A DNA stretch of 64,000 bases from Paracentrotus lividus (lineage: Eukaryota > Echinodermata > Echinoidea > Camarodonta > Echinidae), in assembly GCA_940671915.1 (NCBI GenBank), contig CALNVZ010000738.1, forward strand, positions 275,488 to 339,487. Direction: 5' to 3'. The notes under the pieces were generated by a model. It was not told the origin of the DNA, made no database searches, and saw only the letters and a program-made list of their open reading frames with translations. The translations under genes were made by a program, and so were the position numbers. Below are positions 36,293-48,218 of the stretch, piece by piece (within the stretch, counting starts at the first letter, position 1; each line of letters opens with the position of its first letter).

Positions 36293-37089
36293 GGGTACAT
36301 GCAGGTAATATGGGCCACCTGAAACAAATCATATCGTGACCGTCGACCGGTGACCAGTGTGAGCGCCATAATCTTTTTCATGTGAACTGTATACGAAAAT
36401 CTATCGTCGTGAGTGCATCTGGTGACGAAATTTCTTTGAGAAAATTGTTGAAAACCAACAAGGTAGGTAAAACTTATGGCATTTTTTATACCCTGATGTC
36501 AAATTTGATATTTTACATAATGTGATGGTGAAAGAGTGTTTGAGGGGGTAACCTCAATTGTTTGTATATTTAGTAAGCTTATAGTTTCATTTTGATCATA
36601 TTAGCGCGTACAGGTCAATTTGCTGTAGTGAAGGGGTGCAATGTGGCATTGAATGCTTACCTAACATAGCAACATTAGTGCAGGTAATATGGGCCGTCCG
36701 AAATGGCGGAAATGATTCTGATACGTAGTATTGGGATGGGGCATCAATCTCTTTGCTACGATTTGTTGGGGTATATTTACAGTTACTGAAAACATACCCT
36801 AAAACTTACTGTAGGCCTAAATTGACATGTATAATAAAATAATATTTAAATAATATTAAAAAAAAAAATAATATACAAAATACAAAACAATGATAAATAT
36901 CAGGCGCGGATCCAATAATATCGAATTGAATGAATTTCGGGGGCCCAATTGTCCGGGGACAAAGAGCCGCTTTTGTTCCCAGACAATTGGGCCCCCGAAA
37001 TGCATTCAATTCGATTTTCTTCGATCCGCGCCTGAATATAGTTAAAGTATTTACTTTCAGATATCAAATGATATTACCTGCATGTACCG
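36293..37089. mobile_element. GGGTACATGCAGG MITE, copy A (nested)
   Basis: Ends GGGTACATGCAGGTAATATG and its inverse (CATATTACCTGCATGTACC-like) are flanked by TA. Copy B at 37687-38325 matches along its length (GACCGTCGACCGGTGACC, GAGCGCCATAAT, GAGGGGGTAACCTCAATTG). Copy A also holds the hairpin MITE 36901-37034. No coding sequence. Confidence 0.8.
36901..37034. mobile_element. 134-bp hairpin MITE
   Basis: Almost the whole length is one inverted repeat: CAGGCGCGGATC at each end and GGGGGCCCAATTGTC near the centre of the stem. AATAT flanks it (36896-36900, 37035-37039). Confidence 0.85.
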
Positions 37090-37686
37090 TATGGTCATTT
37101 AGGATTTGTTTATTTAACCACTTTACCGAACAATATACAGTCAGATCTTTTGGCACATGTTGTGCCTACCAGTCTCCATTATCAATGCAAATTTTGTAAA
37201 AAATTAGCATAGTTTTCACATGTTATGAATATTTTTGGATTTAGCTCCTTTTGGAATAAAACATCGAAAATCTCGGTCTTGAGAAAAGATAGGAAATTCA
37301 TTATTTTTTTTTTTTAATTCTCAAAATTTAAACATCAGAAAAGATGCAACTATACTCTGGTAGTAATATTAATGTGTTTCGTTTTGAATGTCATTTATTT
37401 ATAGGGTTTAAATGTACAAAACTTGACATTTGACGGAGGTTTTATTCCAAAAGGAGCTAAATACATGAAAATTTAAATTATAAAAAAAATCCTAGAAATT
37501 GAAATTAATAGCTAGATTAAAAAAAAATAATAATAATAATAATAATTAAACAAATACGATAGCCTAATCATATATATAAAAATAAAGTTACAATAAATAT
37601 TAGAAAGTGGTGAATTAAAAAAAACCTTCATATAATCGAAAACACTAAAAGTGGATTTAGCGCCTTTTGGAATCAAACTCTTCACA

Positions 37687-38325
37687 GGGTACATGCAGGT
37701 AATGTAGGCCAACAGGTAATATGGGCCACCTGAAGCAAATCATGTCGTGACCGTCGACCGGTGACCGGTGTGAGCGCCATAATGTTGTTCTTATGAACTG
37801 TATATGAAAATCTATCATCGTGTGAGCATCTAATGCCGAAATTTCTCTTTAAAAATTGTTGAAAACCAACAAGGTAGGCAAAACTTACGGCAATATTTTA
37901 CCCTGATGTAAAATTTGATATTTCACATAATGTGATGGTGAAAGAGTGTTTGAGGGGGTAACCTCAATTGTTTGTATATTTAGTAAGCTTATAGTTTCAT
38001 TTTGATCATACTAGCGTTTACAGGTCAATTTGTTGTAGTGAAGGGGTGCTATGTGGCATTGACTGCTTGCCTGACATAGCAACATCAATGCAGGTAATAT
38101 GGGCCGTCCAAAATGGCGGAAATGATTCTAGTACTTAGTATTGGGATGAGGCATCAATCTCTTTGCTACGATTTTTTTGGGTTATATTCACAGTATATAA
38201 TCAATATAAATAACTTATTGTAGGCCTATATTGATTTGTGTAATGAAAATAATATTTAAATAATATTAAAAAAGAAATAATATAAAAATACAAAACAATG
38301 AAATATATATTACCTGCATGTACCC
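37687..38325. mobile_element. GGGTACATGCAGG MITE, copy B
   Basis: Lies immediately right of the 36080-37685 element. Same termini as copy A; TA on the right (38326-38327) and CA on the left. The start repeats the motif CAGGTAATATGGGCC twice. Confidence 0.8.
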
Positions 38326-38327
38326 TA

Positions 38328-38956
38328 TATATATATATTTATAAATGATTCCAATCAATATCAAATTAAAAGTTAAAAACATGGATTTGCTTTTCCTATT
38401 TAACTTCAATATCTTAATGGAACAAAGTATATCTCAATCCATATATTAAAGTTATTTGTTTTAATTTTTTTACTTTTGTATTTTTTTTTTCCTACACGAC
38501 TCGTATTCTGAATTGACTGCGAATCGTTACATACAGTAAATCGATCCAAACTATTACACTCGATTTGCTCACAGGAAATTCAAACAATGGTCGCGTTTCT
38601 ATAAATACCAATCTGAAGTTACGCGCTGAAACAAATTGTGTCACCCAGATATTAATGAAAGTCCCGGCTTAGAGATCAGCCCTTCTTTTGGACTTAATTT
38701 CATGATTTGAATCAACTTGGAAATTTATTTTAATCGACGAATGATTATAAAGACATTACACATTTTATATAAATATATATATATATACACATATTTATTT
38801 TAAATTTAAGATTGGGTATTTTTTATGGCATCTAAAGTAAATTATCTTTAGTTTTCAATTCCTCTTCTATTTTCCAGGAGTGAAAAAAAAAAAACGTTTA
38901 AACTTCAAGTCTAAAATATCCAAACAAGGCTTATTATATAAAAAGATTACAAAAAT
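38328..38956. other. Unassigned AT-rich sequence
   Basis: No feature is recognised. Confidence 0.4.
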
Positions 38957-40767
38957 AAATGTCCCCCTATTTAAGATATCAACACATTTTTAACCAGGTA
39001 GAATTGAAAATATGTAATTATTTCCATATAAGGAATTTAATTAGCTACCATGGGCGCGAATTTTAGGAAAATCATAAAGTCATAATGTATGCAAAAATAC
39101 GGAAAAGAAATTTGCGTCAAATTTCACGGCTAAATGACCATGCAGCCAAAATCGCCCAAACTGCGATTTCTACTCCTTTACCATGGTATATTCGATCAAA
39201 TATAATGGAATTCCTGTTTTGGAATTCCTGTTTTGGAAGAGTATGGAAGCAATAACTCTTCATTCACGGTTGAATGAATCCATCAAACAATAGAAAAAAC
39301 AGGCCATTTTAGAATTACGAAAAGGTTTTGCAGTAATTTTATGCACGATAAAGCATCTCGTTAATAGTTTTTAGTTGAGTTTATATTTTTGGGGCACGTG
39401 TCAATGGCATTTGTTTTCAAATTCATGCTTTAGTGAGCACGTGAGACTGAAAAAGCTCTTTTTTGGTGGATGGACTAAAATTCAAAGTCTTACTTTTTTT
39501 TTAATATAACAATTTTGTTTCAAGGATTACCTCTGATTTTATTTTCACAAAAATTCCGATGTTTCACTCCTCAATGGGCACAATATACAATAAAATCATG
39601 CAAATGAGAGGAAACCTTGGGGCTTCATCATAGGTCGGTGACTTTTCGAATACGTAATAAAGATCATATTAATTAGAGACCAGTTGAAGTTTTGTGCACA
39701 GTTTCATAAAATAACTTACAGTCAAATGGACAAAAATTGACTATTAAAATATGTAAATTTTTACCTATGTTAAACCTCTGTACATAAAGTCAATGGAGGA
39801 GAAAATCGATACCTGAGAAATGTGAAATTCGGCCAATTTTCATCGATGATTATTGTTAATTCTAACGTGAGTTATGTTATGAAATTTGGAACACAGCTTC
39901 AATTGACTCTAACTAACATTATTTTAATTCAAATTACGTATTCGAAAAGTCACTGAACCATGAGGAAGCCCCTAACTTTTTTTCTTGTTTGCATGATTTT
40001 TGTTTTGTATCTTGTGCCCACTGAGGCGTGAAACATCTGGATGAAAAAGAGAAAATCAGAAGTACTTCCCGAAAAGAATTGTTATATTTAATCAAAGTAA
40101 GAATTTGAATTCTTGTCCATACATAAAAAAGGTTTTTTTCAGTCTCACTTTCTCGCTCAAGCATGGAATTTTAAACAAATCCCATAGGATCAAGGTGCCC
40201 AAAGAATATATGCACAACCAAAAATGTTATTGAAATGCTTTCTAGTGCACAGAATTACAGCAATACCTCTTCATAATTCTAAAATTGCCTGTTTGCCTCT
40301 TTTGGTTGTTTGATGGGTTTATTTAACCGTGAAGGAAGGGATATTGGTCGAATACACTTCCAAATCAGGAATTCCATCATATTTGTTCGAATATACCATG
40401 AAAAAGAATTTAAAATCGCAGTTTGGGCAATTTTTGCTGCATGCTCACTCATCCGTGAAATTTCACACACATATCCTTTCCGTATGTTGTAAACACGTTT
40501 TGCATACATTCTGACGGATAAAATGTTCAGAATTTTAAAATGGATCCGATATCATTGAATCAAAGTTGTGATTTTAGGCTTGTAAACTCCAAAATAAGAA
40601 ATTTTTGCATTCAACCATTGCTTACAGAAGCATAACTTGATGATTTTATTTAAAATTCGTTCCCACGGTAGCTAATGAAATTTCTTACATGGACATATAA
40701 TTAGTTTATTTTTTTTTTATTCCACCTCATTTAAAATTTGTTGATATCTGAAATAGAGGGAACTTTC
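38957..40767. mobile_element. Long palindromic element, copy 1
   Basis: The two halves are inverted copies meeting near 39795. GTGACTTTTCGAATACGTAAT at the left (39651) pairs with the same string inverted at 39934-39953. AGGCCATTTTAGAATTACGA (39300) pairs with 40260-40285. The ends share GTTCCCnCTATTTCAGATATC. Halves have diverged by substitutions and indels, so it is an old inverted duplication or foldback element. No transposase is seen. Copy 2 is at 59000-61247. Confidence 0.8.
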
Positions 40768-41467
40768 GTTTTATGTTGTTTGTATTTATATATGCGTTGT
40801 TGTATGCAATCAAAAGTTAAAAAAAAAAAAAAATCAAGAAGGTTTGCTGTAAATTTGAATCAATATCAGGTTAACCCGTTGACAACGTAGTTGTTTGGCC
40901 TGATTGCAATACCCCGAGACGAGATTAAAAAAGGGACGGCCCTCTCCGCGCGTGCGGGCTCTGGTTAAATCGCTAATGCGTAGCCTGGTCGTACGCTGGT
41001 AATGGGGTTACACCTCGTAATTCCGAAGGTCCGTTATTCCAAACGTTGATTATTCCGAAGGTTCGTCATCCCGAAACACATAAAATGCCTATACCTCGAT
41101 GTTCGTTTATCCGAAAATTAAAAAAAAAAAAAATGTTCGTTAATCCGAACATTTGTGGCGTTATTCCGAAGGGTTCGTTATTCCGAAGGTTCCTCATTCC
41201 AAAAATGAAATAAGGTTCGTTTCTCCGAAAATGAAATAAACTTATTAAAGTAACAAAAACTGTGTTGTAATTCAAAAACAATATGATATTATACAATAAT
41301 AGTCCCAGCGGAGAATGAAACATGTGTATTTTGGGGGCAAAGTATGTATTGCATCAAGAAGTGGCGTGGATTAAGCTTGATTTTGATTTTATCTGAGCAG
41401 TTGCTGCCTGTGCGAATGGATTAAGAATGTTGGGGACTGTGTGTTGGTCCCCCGTCAATAATCTTCA

Positions 41468-42231
41468 GGGTCGGAATTCTGGGGAGTGTCTTATCTCGGT
41501 TTTTTATCTTATATCAAAGATAAGACAAAATCGGTATTCTGGGAGCTGTCTTATCTGTTTGTCATAAATAATTGTCATAAATCATTGGCGCACACAAGAA
41601 ATACACTGTTTGATATACGCACAAAAGCCAGCTTTTACACAAAACAGGAGAAAAGATAATATAAAAGATATGACAGGGTCTAGCTGTCTTATCTTTTGTC
41701 TTATCTTTTACAAAGAATTAGTACCATGATACCCAGGTTCAATTGCCCCTTTATTATAAGCAAACAACAATATTTTTTAGATTACATTGTTTCATTAGTT
41801 TTACTTATCATATGTGACAATTTTCAACAAAATTCGTTTATACTGCCAAAAGTTAAGCCCTCCATCTTAACTGCCATTTTTCTTCTCTGTTTTCTTCTCT
41901 TTTTCTCTTCCAAAAACTCTTCTGAGTTATTTCTGTCTTTTTCTTTAACTTTGCGTAAATAAGGGCATTAATATGCGCAGTCACGCTGTGTTTTGGACAC
42001 ACCCCTGCATGACTTTGGGCCTTCCTATTAGTTAAGAGGGCTTGAACGAGTAACTAAGAGTGATTTTCATTAGTTTATCTGACAAAAGATGGGCGGGTAC
42101 TCTCAGAGATAAGACAGAGAAAAGACAGTCTTTAGAATACCGATTTAGGACAATCTTAAGGGTGTCTTATCTCTCTGAGATAAGACAAAAGATAAAACAG
42201 TAGTTACGACACCTTTTCAGAATTCCGACCC
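41468..42231. mobile_element. MITE with GGGTCGGAATTCTG ends (nested)
   Basis: Inverted termini GGGTCGGAATTCTG at both ends. GTCTTATCTnnGAT-like AGATAAGACA motifs repeat within both arms. No target duplication was identified. The 88-residue plus-strand frame inside (41696-41962) is hydrophobic and without recognised motif; I do not call it a gene. Confidence 0.7.
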
Positions 42232-42456
42232 CGATAAGGGGGATTTTTTTTTCGGGGGAGAAGTCTCTTTATTTAACAGCTTCTGGACCATTATGCAATT
42301 ACAAATTATGCAAAATATTGATGTTAATTTGCTATAACAATTTTAAAGATATGCCAATTTAATGTTTATATTATGCTAATATATTTTGTTGGCTATCTGT
42401 TGGAAATATTTTTTGATGTTTACACTATGCATGTTCAAGGTCGTTGTCAAAAGAAG

Positions 42457-43291
42457 CGGGTCACTTGTGTGACTTCACAAAACGGCATGATTTTGAAATT
42501 CCTGTGAATTTTAAAATGATAAAATATTCTTATTGCTGTGAGATATGCATTATGGATCTGTTGACAAAAAAAAAAAATAAAAAAAAAATACCACTGGATA
42601 GGAGTCATCTCTGAAAATTCCCTTTTTATCTATTATTTTATATCGTGATGTCAGGTCACGTGTGTAACATTTTAGTGGGTCACGTGTTTTGACATTTTAG
42701 TGGGTCACGTGTGTGACGTATAGCAAACTGTACATAAAAATGAAAACATTATACAAATGCAGTAAATGTACAGTTACTATATCCACTGTAGTCAAACTAA
42801 TTATGAACTCAACCCTAATCAGTCACTGGCGTATTTTGGTAGCTGTCAAAACTTGGGGTGGGACGGGGAGGGATGGGGTCCATGATGCCCCCTATCAGAT
42901 CTCGGCTGTTGATCGCGCGAGCGCCGAAAAATTGCACGATGGTATTTTGGGAGGTAAACTACAAGAATGCACTGTTAATTTTTTTTTCAAAAATAATATT
43001 TATTTATTTTATATGTTAATTATGCTAATTTATGCATTGCATGAAACCATACTTTTTTGTTCTAATTGACAAACCGAAGCTTCTGGAATGCTAATTTTAT
43101 GTTTTCATAATCTTTATAGGATTCCCAGTTTCGTATGTATTTCATTGTTTTATGAATTTCTTATGTATTTCTTTCTTGTTTTTTGTTTACCTATGTTTTT
43201 TTCGCAAACATTATTGCACAACCATTTTGGAGCATAGCCATGGCTAAGGCGGGGCATAAACTTGTTGCGTTTTCAGGTCACGTGTGTCACA
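42457..43291. repeat. Dispersed GGTCACGTGTGTnAC motifs
   Basis: Five near-identical 15-16-bp motifs at about 42461, 42654, 42680, 42703 and 43277. Each has GGTCAC(G/T)TG(T). CACGTG is an E-box core, but there is no gene context. Confidence 0.6.
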
Positions 43292-43539
43292 TTTCAGGCC
43301 ATTTAATTTCCAAGTTTAATTATTTTAATATAATCAATTTAACAAAATTATTTTTACATCTACTTATCATATATATGTTATTTATGCAAATGAGCATGGC
43401 AAATTGCAAAAATCACACCCCAAAAAAAAAGTTAATGAAACTTCAGACATTGCTCTATTTAAGTATAGAGCTTAAAATCAAAAAGCAAAAACTTTATTTT
43501 TTCCCAAAAACTTTTCAAGGAATGGCCCCTCTGCTGTTA

Positions 43540-44330
43540 GATTTTGATTTTCGGAGAATTTGTTTGACTACATTATCAACCGCGACTTCTACCGATAAAG
43601 TAACGGGGCTTTATCACTCCATAACTTAATAATTAATTCCACAATTGTATCAGGTCCGTATTTATTCCATGAAGAAGTTATATGCAAACATTTTTGGCGG
43701 CGAGTTATTCCAATAAAGAATAAGTTTCGCTACTAAACACTTGCCTTTATCACAAAATTATTCCGCAATTATATCCGCTTCGTCTTTAGTTTATCTGATT
43801 AAGAAGTTATTTCAAAACATTATTAGCGGTGAGTTATTTCGCTTAAAAATAGTTTTCTCTACTAATCGGGGCCTTTGTCACCCCATGACTAAATAATCAA
43901 TTCTGCAATCATATCCACTCCGTCTTTATTTAATAGAAAAGTTTTTTTTTTTCAAAAGATAATCGGCGGAGACTTCTTAATCTCCCGATATATATTGATT
44001 TTAGCCGTTGTTTTGATATAATTTCTTTCAAATTCATAAATAAATATGGAACGAATACAACTGCGGAATTAATTATTTAGTTATGGAGAGATAACGGGCC
44101 GATGCTAGAAGCAAAACGTTTTCTTTATCGGAAGAGTTCGCCGTCGATGATATTTCGAAATAGATTCTTTATGAAATAAAAACGGAGCGAATACAGTAGC
44201 GGAAATAGGTAGTTATAGCGTGATAACGGCCAGATTTTAATAGCGAATTCTTTAACGGTAGAAGTTTTCGTTGACAGTGTTGTAAAACAAATTCTCCGAA
44301 AATCAGAATGTAGCAGCAGAAGCTGTTCAA
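43540..44330. repeat. Inner inverted repeat of the 41-44.8 kb element
   Basis: TTTTCGGAGAATTTGTTT (43549), CTTCTACCG and AATTAATTCC on the left recur inverted at 44330-44050. Palindromic centre near 43980. It may be an inner arm domain or another nested element. Confidence 0.6.
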
Positions 44331-45027
44331 TAATGACACCCCTCCTCCAACACACAGTCCCTAATATTCTCAGGCAGCAGTTGCTCAGATAAAATCTAAA
44401 TCAAGCTTGATCCACGCAACTTCTTGATGCAATACATGCTTTGCCCCCAAAATACACATGTGTCATCCTCCGCTGAGACTATTATTGCAAAATATCATAT
44501 TGTTTTGAATTACAACACAGTTTTTGTTACTAAAATATGTTTATTCCATTTTCGGATGAACGCACCATCCGAATAACGAACCATGTTTCGTTTTCTGAAT
44601 CATGAACCTTCAGAAAAACGCCACACAAATGTTCGGATTAACGAACCTTTTTTATTTTCCGATAAACGAACATCGAGGTTTAGGTATTTTACGAGTTTCG
44701 AAATGACGAACCTTCGAAATAATGAACCTTCGGAATAACGAACCTTTGAAACTACGAGGTGTAAACTAAATATCGACCCGTTCTCTCATTTTTAAGAAAA
44801 GATTGCTTTTCAACTAAGCCCCAGGAAGCAATGGCTAATTACAGCCACCGATCAATCCCCATATACATCCGGGGTTTTGTGTGTTCGCGCCCATGTCAGA
44901 AAATCGCTACCACCTTGCGTTGATCCATTGACTTGTCACGGACAATAAAAGTAGTACAAAGGAGGATAAACTGAAAATCGCTGATGGTCACTTATATACA
45001 CTGGTTGACGCAATTTTATCCTGAGTG

Positions 45028-45420
45028 CACTGCAAACCTAAAAGGGTATACCGACTAGCATAAAAGCTAGTTGTAGTGATGTCCAGACTGACGAGTTTTA
45101 AAGCTAGTCAGTCACGACTGACTAGCTTCCCATCAAGCCAATGCGTCTATTACGGACTAGCTTTAAAGGTCGTCGGTCTCTACGGACTAGATCTAGAGCT
45201 AGTCTGTCAAGTTAGTCTGTCACGAAGGACTAGTTTTAAAGCTAGTCCGTCGTGACCGACTAGTTTGACTGACTAGCATAAAAGCTAGTCGTAGTGATGC
45301 CCAGACTGACGAGATTTTGAGCAGGACTAGTTTTACAGCTAGTCCGTCATGGTGTAAAAACTAGTCCGTCTCGCTTCTCTGCCGCGATGCTCTTGCTTCT
45401 GTCTTGACCGACTAGCATTG
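45028..45420 (-). mobile_element. Solo right arm of the CACTG/ACTAG foldback family
   Basis: It begins CACTGCAAACCTAAAAGGG, the reverse complement of the right terminus found at 52682 and 57087, then has ACTAGCATAAAAGCTAGT-like units and ends near GCTTCTGTCTTGACCGACTA, matching the inner end of the 52.2-kb arm. No left arm accompanies it. Confidence 0.8.
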
Positions 45421-45634
45421 ATGGAGGAGGCACAATCAGTTATCATTTTAATGATTAAGGCAATTAACAAATAATGTCATGTTGAGATTTAAAACAGCAA
45501 ATATTAATAACAATTTGAAGAATCAAATATGAATAATTACACTAAAGCCCGGGTCAGCTTGGACAAACAAACAAGTAAGTTAGATTCAATGCATAAAGCT
45601 ATTAATATGCGTTTTGAATAAAGGTTTGATACTA

Positions 45635-46160
45635 CACTCTTAAAATTAGTTAGTCATTTGACCCCAAAAAAAATAAAATAAAAAAATAAAAATGTCAAAT
45701 CGTGGTGTTATTTAACAAATCTTAATTTGTCAAAATCGATTGAAAATTCGTCATGCAAGAATTTCTCACTTGACAAACTAGAAAATAATTTTGACAAGTA
45801 ACCAGACCTAATTTTGACAAATTTGTCAGATACTAATTTCGTCAAAATGACAAATCAATGTTCTAATTTGTCATGAGAGGAATTTGTCATTTGACAAATA
45901 TTAATTTGTCATGAAAGTGGTCTTATTTGACCAATTAATTTGATAACTTGTAATGTCGAAAAAAATAATTTGTAATGCAAAAAAAATAATTTGTATTGCA
46001 AGAAAATTAATTTGTAATGCAAGAAATTTAATTTGTAACGCCAGATATTAATTTGTCAGAATGTGTTTGCTTCAATTGAGCATCCCGATAAATAAATCTC
46101 TTGCATGACGAATTGATCTCAACTAAGTTCGTCATGGAAAAGACATTCTATGAAGTAAAA
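45635..46160. repeat. AATTTGTCA/TTTGACAAA repeat region with CACTCTT terminus
   Basis: Starts CACTCTTAAAATTAGTTAGT after TA. It then carries about 15 copies of AATTTGTCA or TTTGACAAA on both strands, degrading to AATTTGTAATGCAAG units at 45968-46040. A related inverted terminus is at 54100. Confidence 0.7.
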
Positions 46161-46500
46161 AGCAGCACATCTTAGCACTGGAAGTGTGCTTTTTAAGAAG
46201 TTTAAATTTTTTATTTTAATTATAAAAAAGGAGCCCTTTTATAGGTAAGATAAGGGGCACTTTTAATACATATTGCTTGTTATTTCTTAAATGCGAGGTC
46301 GCATGGCGACCGAGCTGAGCGGGAACATTTTGGGTTTTAAAAACTATGCAGTTAAAAGGGGCACTTCTTAGCATTGAAAGTGCCCCTTTCAAGTAGTTTT
46401 AAAAGGCCCTTTTAAGTATAAAGAGGACCCTTTCAGGTAAGAAAAAGGGGCACTTTTCAGTATTGAAAAGGGGCAATTTGAAGGTGCATGAAATAGTGGG
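46161..46500. repeat. GGGGCACTTTT repeats
   Basis: Repeats of GGGGCACTTT, AGCATTGAAA(G) and AGGCCCTTTT/AGGACCCTTT in both orientations, at about 46254, 46360, 46377, 46446 and 46467. Non-coding low-order repeat. Confidence 0.6.
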
Positions 46501-46611
46501 GTTCCGCCGCCCCTGTCCAAAACGCTGAGACAATGATAGATGGAGCTTCACCGTATTGCATGATAACAGTTTTGACCAATTAGTGATAAGAATCTTAATA
46601 ATATTAACTAG

Positions 46612-46830
46612 ATCAGCACCCCGTTGCATAAAGCACTTACCGTAGCGGTAAGTGCCCATTTCAGCGGTAAGTCTCAAAAGTAGCGGTAACTTTAAGATCA
46701 GCGGTAACTATCCATTGCATAAAAACTTACCGCTGCACCTGAGCGGTAACTCTATACAGTTTAGCGGTAATTCTATCAAGTTCAGCGGTAACGTTACCGC
46801 AAACCCCTGAGCTTGCGGTAACACTACCGT
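46612..46830. repeat. AGCGGTAAC motif cluster
   Basis: About a dozen AGCGGTAAC/GTTACCGC motifs on both strands within 220 bp. GTTGCATAAAGCACTTACCG and a variant GCATAAAAACTTACCGC occur twice, which is suggestive of a MITE end. Confidence 0.7.
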
Positions 46831-47393
46831 AAAAGTAGATCCAATGTCACTAATGAAGAATACAGGTATTCAGTATAACTACTGTGAGTGCCATTTATTA
46901 AAATTAATCAATATTTTTTGTGCTGTGTATCATAGTTTTTGTTTCGTAGGGTCATCTTCACAGTAGAGCACCACCACTTCCATCTGCATGGACAGTCATG
47001 GGGACAGAGACCACAGGGTCCCAGCACGGTAAATTGAAGTAGAAGAAGAAACAACAGTTGGCAATTTCCATCTTGAAGCTACACATGTACATGTATACTA
47101 TATTTAAAAAAAATCAAAGACTGTTGATGTGTAGACTACATAGTACACAATATTCATGCTGGATGTCAGAACACTTCATACAAGTTTAAGTACTTTCTCA
47201 GAAGGAAGTTTTGAGCCAAAAATACACAATTACTTTCATCCACATTGTGAATATTGATGTCATTTGCAGATTGTTTTTCCTTCATATTTATGTAGTTATT
47301 ATTGTAATAAGAGCTATTTATTTTTAACAGATTCATAAAATGTGTACAATTCGGTCTTTGTACTATGATACATTAAACAAAATATAAAAAAAA

Positions 47394-47577
47394 CAGTCCA
47401 CTCCCTTTATAATGAGTACGGATACAACAAAAATTTGTTATGGCGAGGAATTTCACCCGGCCCCAATTTCAAACATGTAAACATGTGTCTTTGTGCCTAT
47501 ATTTTTAATAACAAGATTTCATTTTAAGAAGGTAATTGGTTTGGTGCTGAGCACCTCATTATAACGGGAGTGGACTG
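47394..47577. mobile_element. pogo/Tigger-like MITE
   Basis: Inverted termini CAGTCCACTCCCTTTATAAT and CAGTCCACTCCCGTTATAAT, 184 bp apart end to end. The CAGT...CTC..TTATAA form resembles pogo/Tigger ends. The left flank is an A run, so a TA duplication is not evident. A relative lies at 49213-49565. Confidence 0.75.
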
Positions 47578-48218
47578 GTTGAACCTTGCTTGGATTCAAT
47601 TGAACTAAAATACATGTAAAATACATTTGGGGAAATACTACTGGGGTAGAACGCATGTTACCTGAAGTCTACAATATTTTGTTGCATGACTTCCTCTTTA
47701 TAATAGTACCACAAAGATAAAAAAAGAAGTATTTGAATAATCTTGCTTGAGAAAAACGTTGAGACAGAGGTATGTAGCTCAGCTTCAGTTTCCTATTGTC
47801 AATCATATCCCATACACCATCTCCTCCATTGCAGAAGATTGATCATCATTCACTGCAAGTAATGTAAGAATGCACATATTAATACCAAAAATATAAACAA
47901 CAACATTTTGATAGAATTATCAAATGGAATGAAGGCATGCATTTACGTAGTAAAAGAATACGGAATGTCTTTCTCCCAACCCCATCTTATCTCTCTTTCT
48001 CTCTATCTCCCCACCCCCTCAATAATTATACACGTTTGATAATTAATCCCTTATTGGCCCTGAAAGAAGTTTTAAGGAGCAAAGTTTTTCAATTGTCAAT
48101 TTCTTGTTGAAAATAGGAACGATTACGCAAATGATTTGTTTATTACAAGGCAGAAGTAGAATCCAACTTCATTTAATTTTTTGCACAATGGCCGAAGCTC
48201 ATTAGCATCATTGTTATA
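47578..48218. other. Unassigned sequence
   Basis: No gene or element is recognised. Confidence 0.4.

Larger units (their letters stand above)
36080..37685. mobile_element. Inverted-repeat element, GGCGCTAAATCCACTTTT ends
   Basis: The left end TGAAGAGCCTTATTCCAAGA and the minus-strand right end TGAAGAGTTTGATTCCAAAA both run on into GGCGCTAAATCCACTTTT. AAAGGAGCTAAAT-like copies recur inside on both strands (36242, 37240, 37450). A different element (36293-37089) is nested in it. Confidence 0.7.
41008..44764. mobile_element. 3.7-kb element with TTCGTTATTCCGAA end repeats
   Basis: The termini TTACACCTCGTA are inverted at 41008 and 44764. Each ~435-bp arm (41008-41445, 44335-44764) carries several copies of TTCGTTATTCCGAAGG or close variants, then AACTGTGTTGTAATTCAAAA, AATACACATGTGT and AAGCTTGAT in the same order. 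No target duplication is obvious. The interior holds a nested MITE (41468-42231), a CACGTG-motif region and a second inverted repeat (43540-44330). No transposase is recognised. Confidence 0.8.

Noticed and set aside
43183..43629. 148-residue plus-strand frame as a gene
   Set aside because: It lies inside the 41-44.8 kb element, is AT-driven and partly covers an inverted repeat; no motif recognised.
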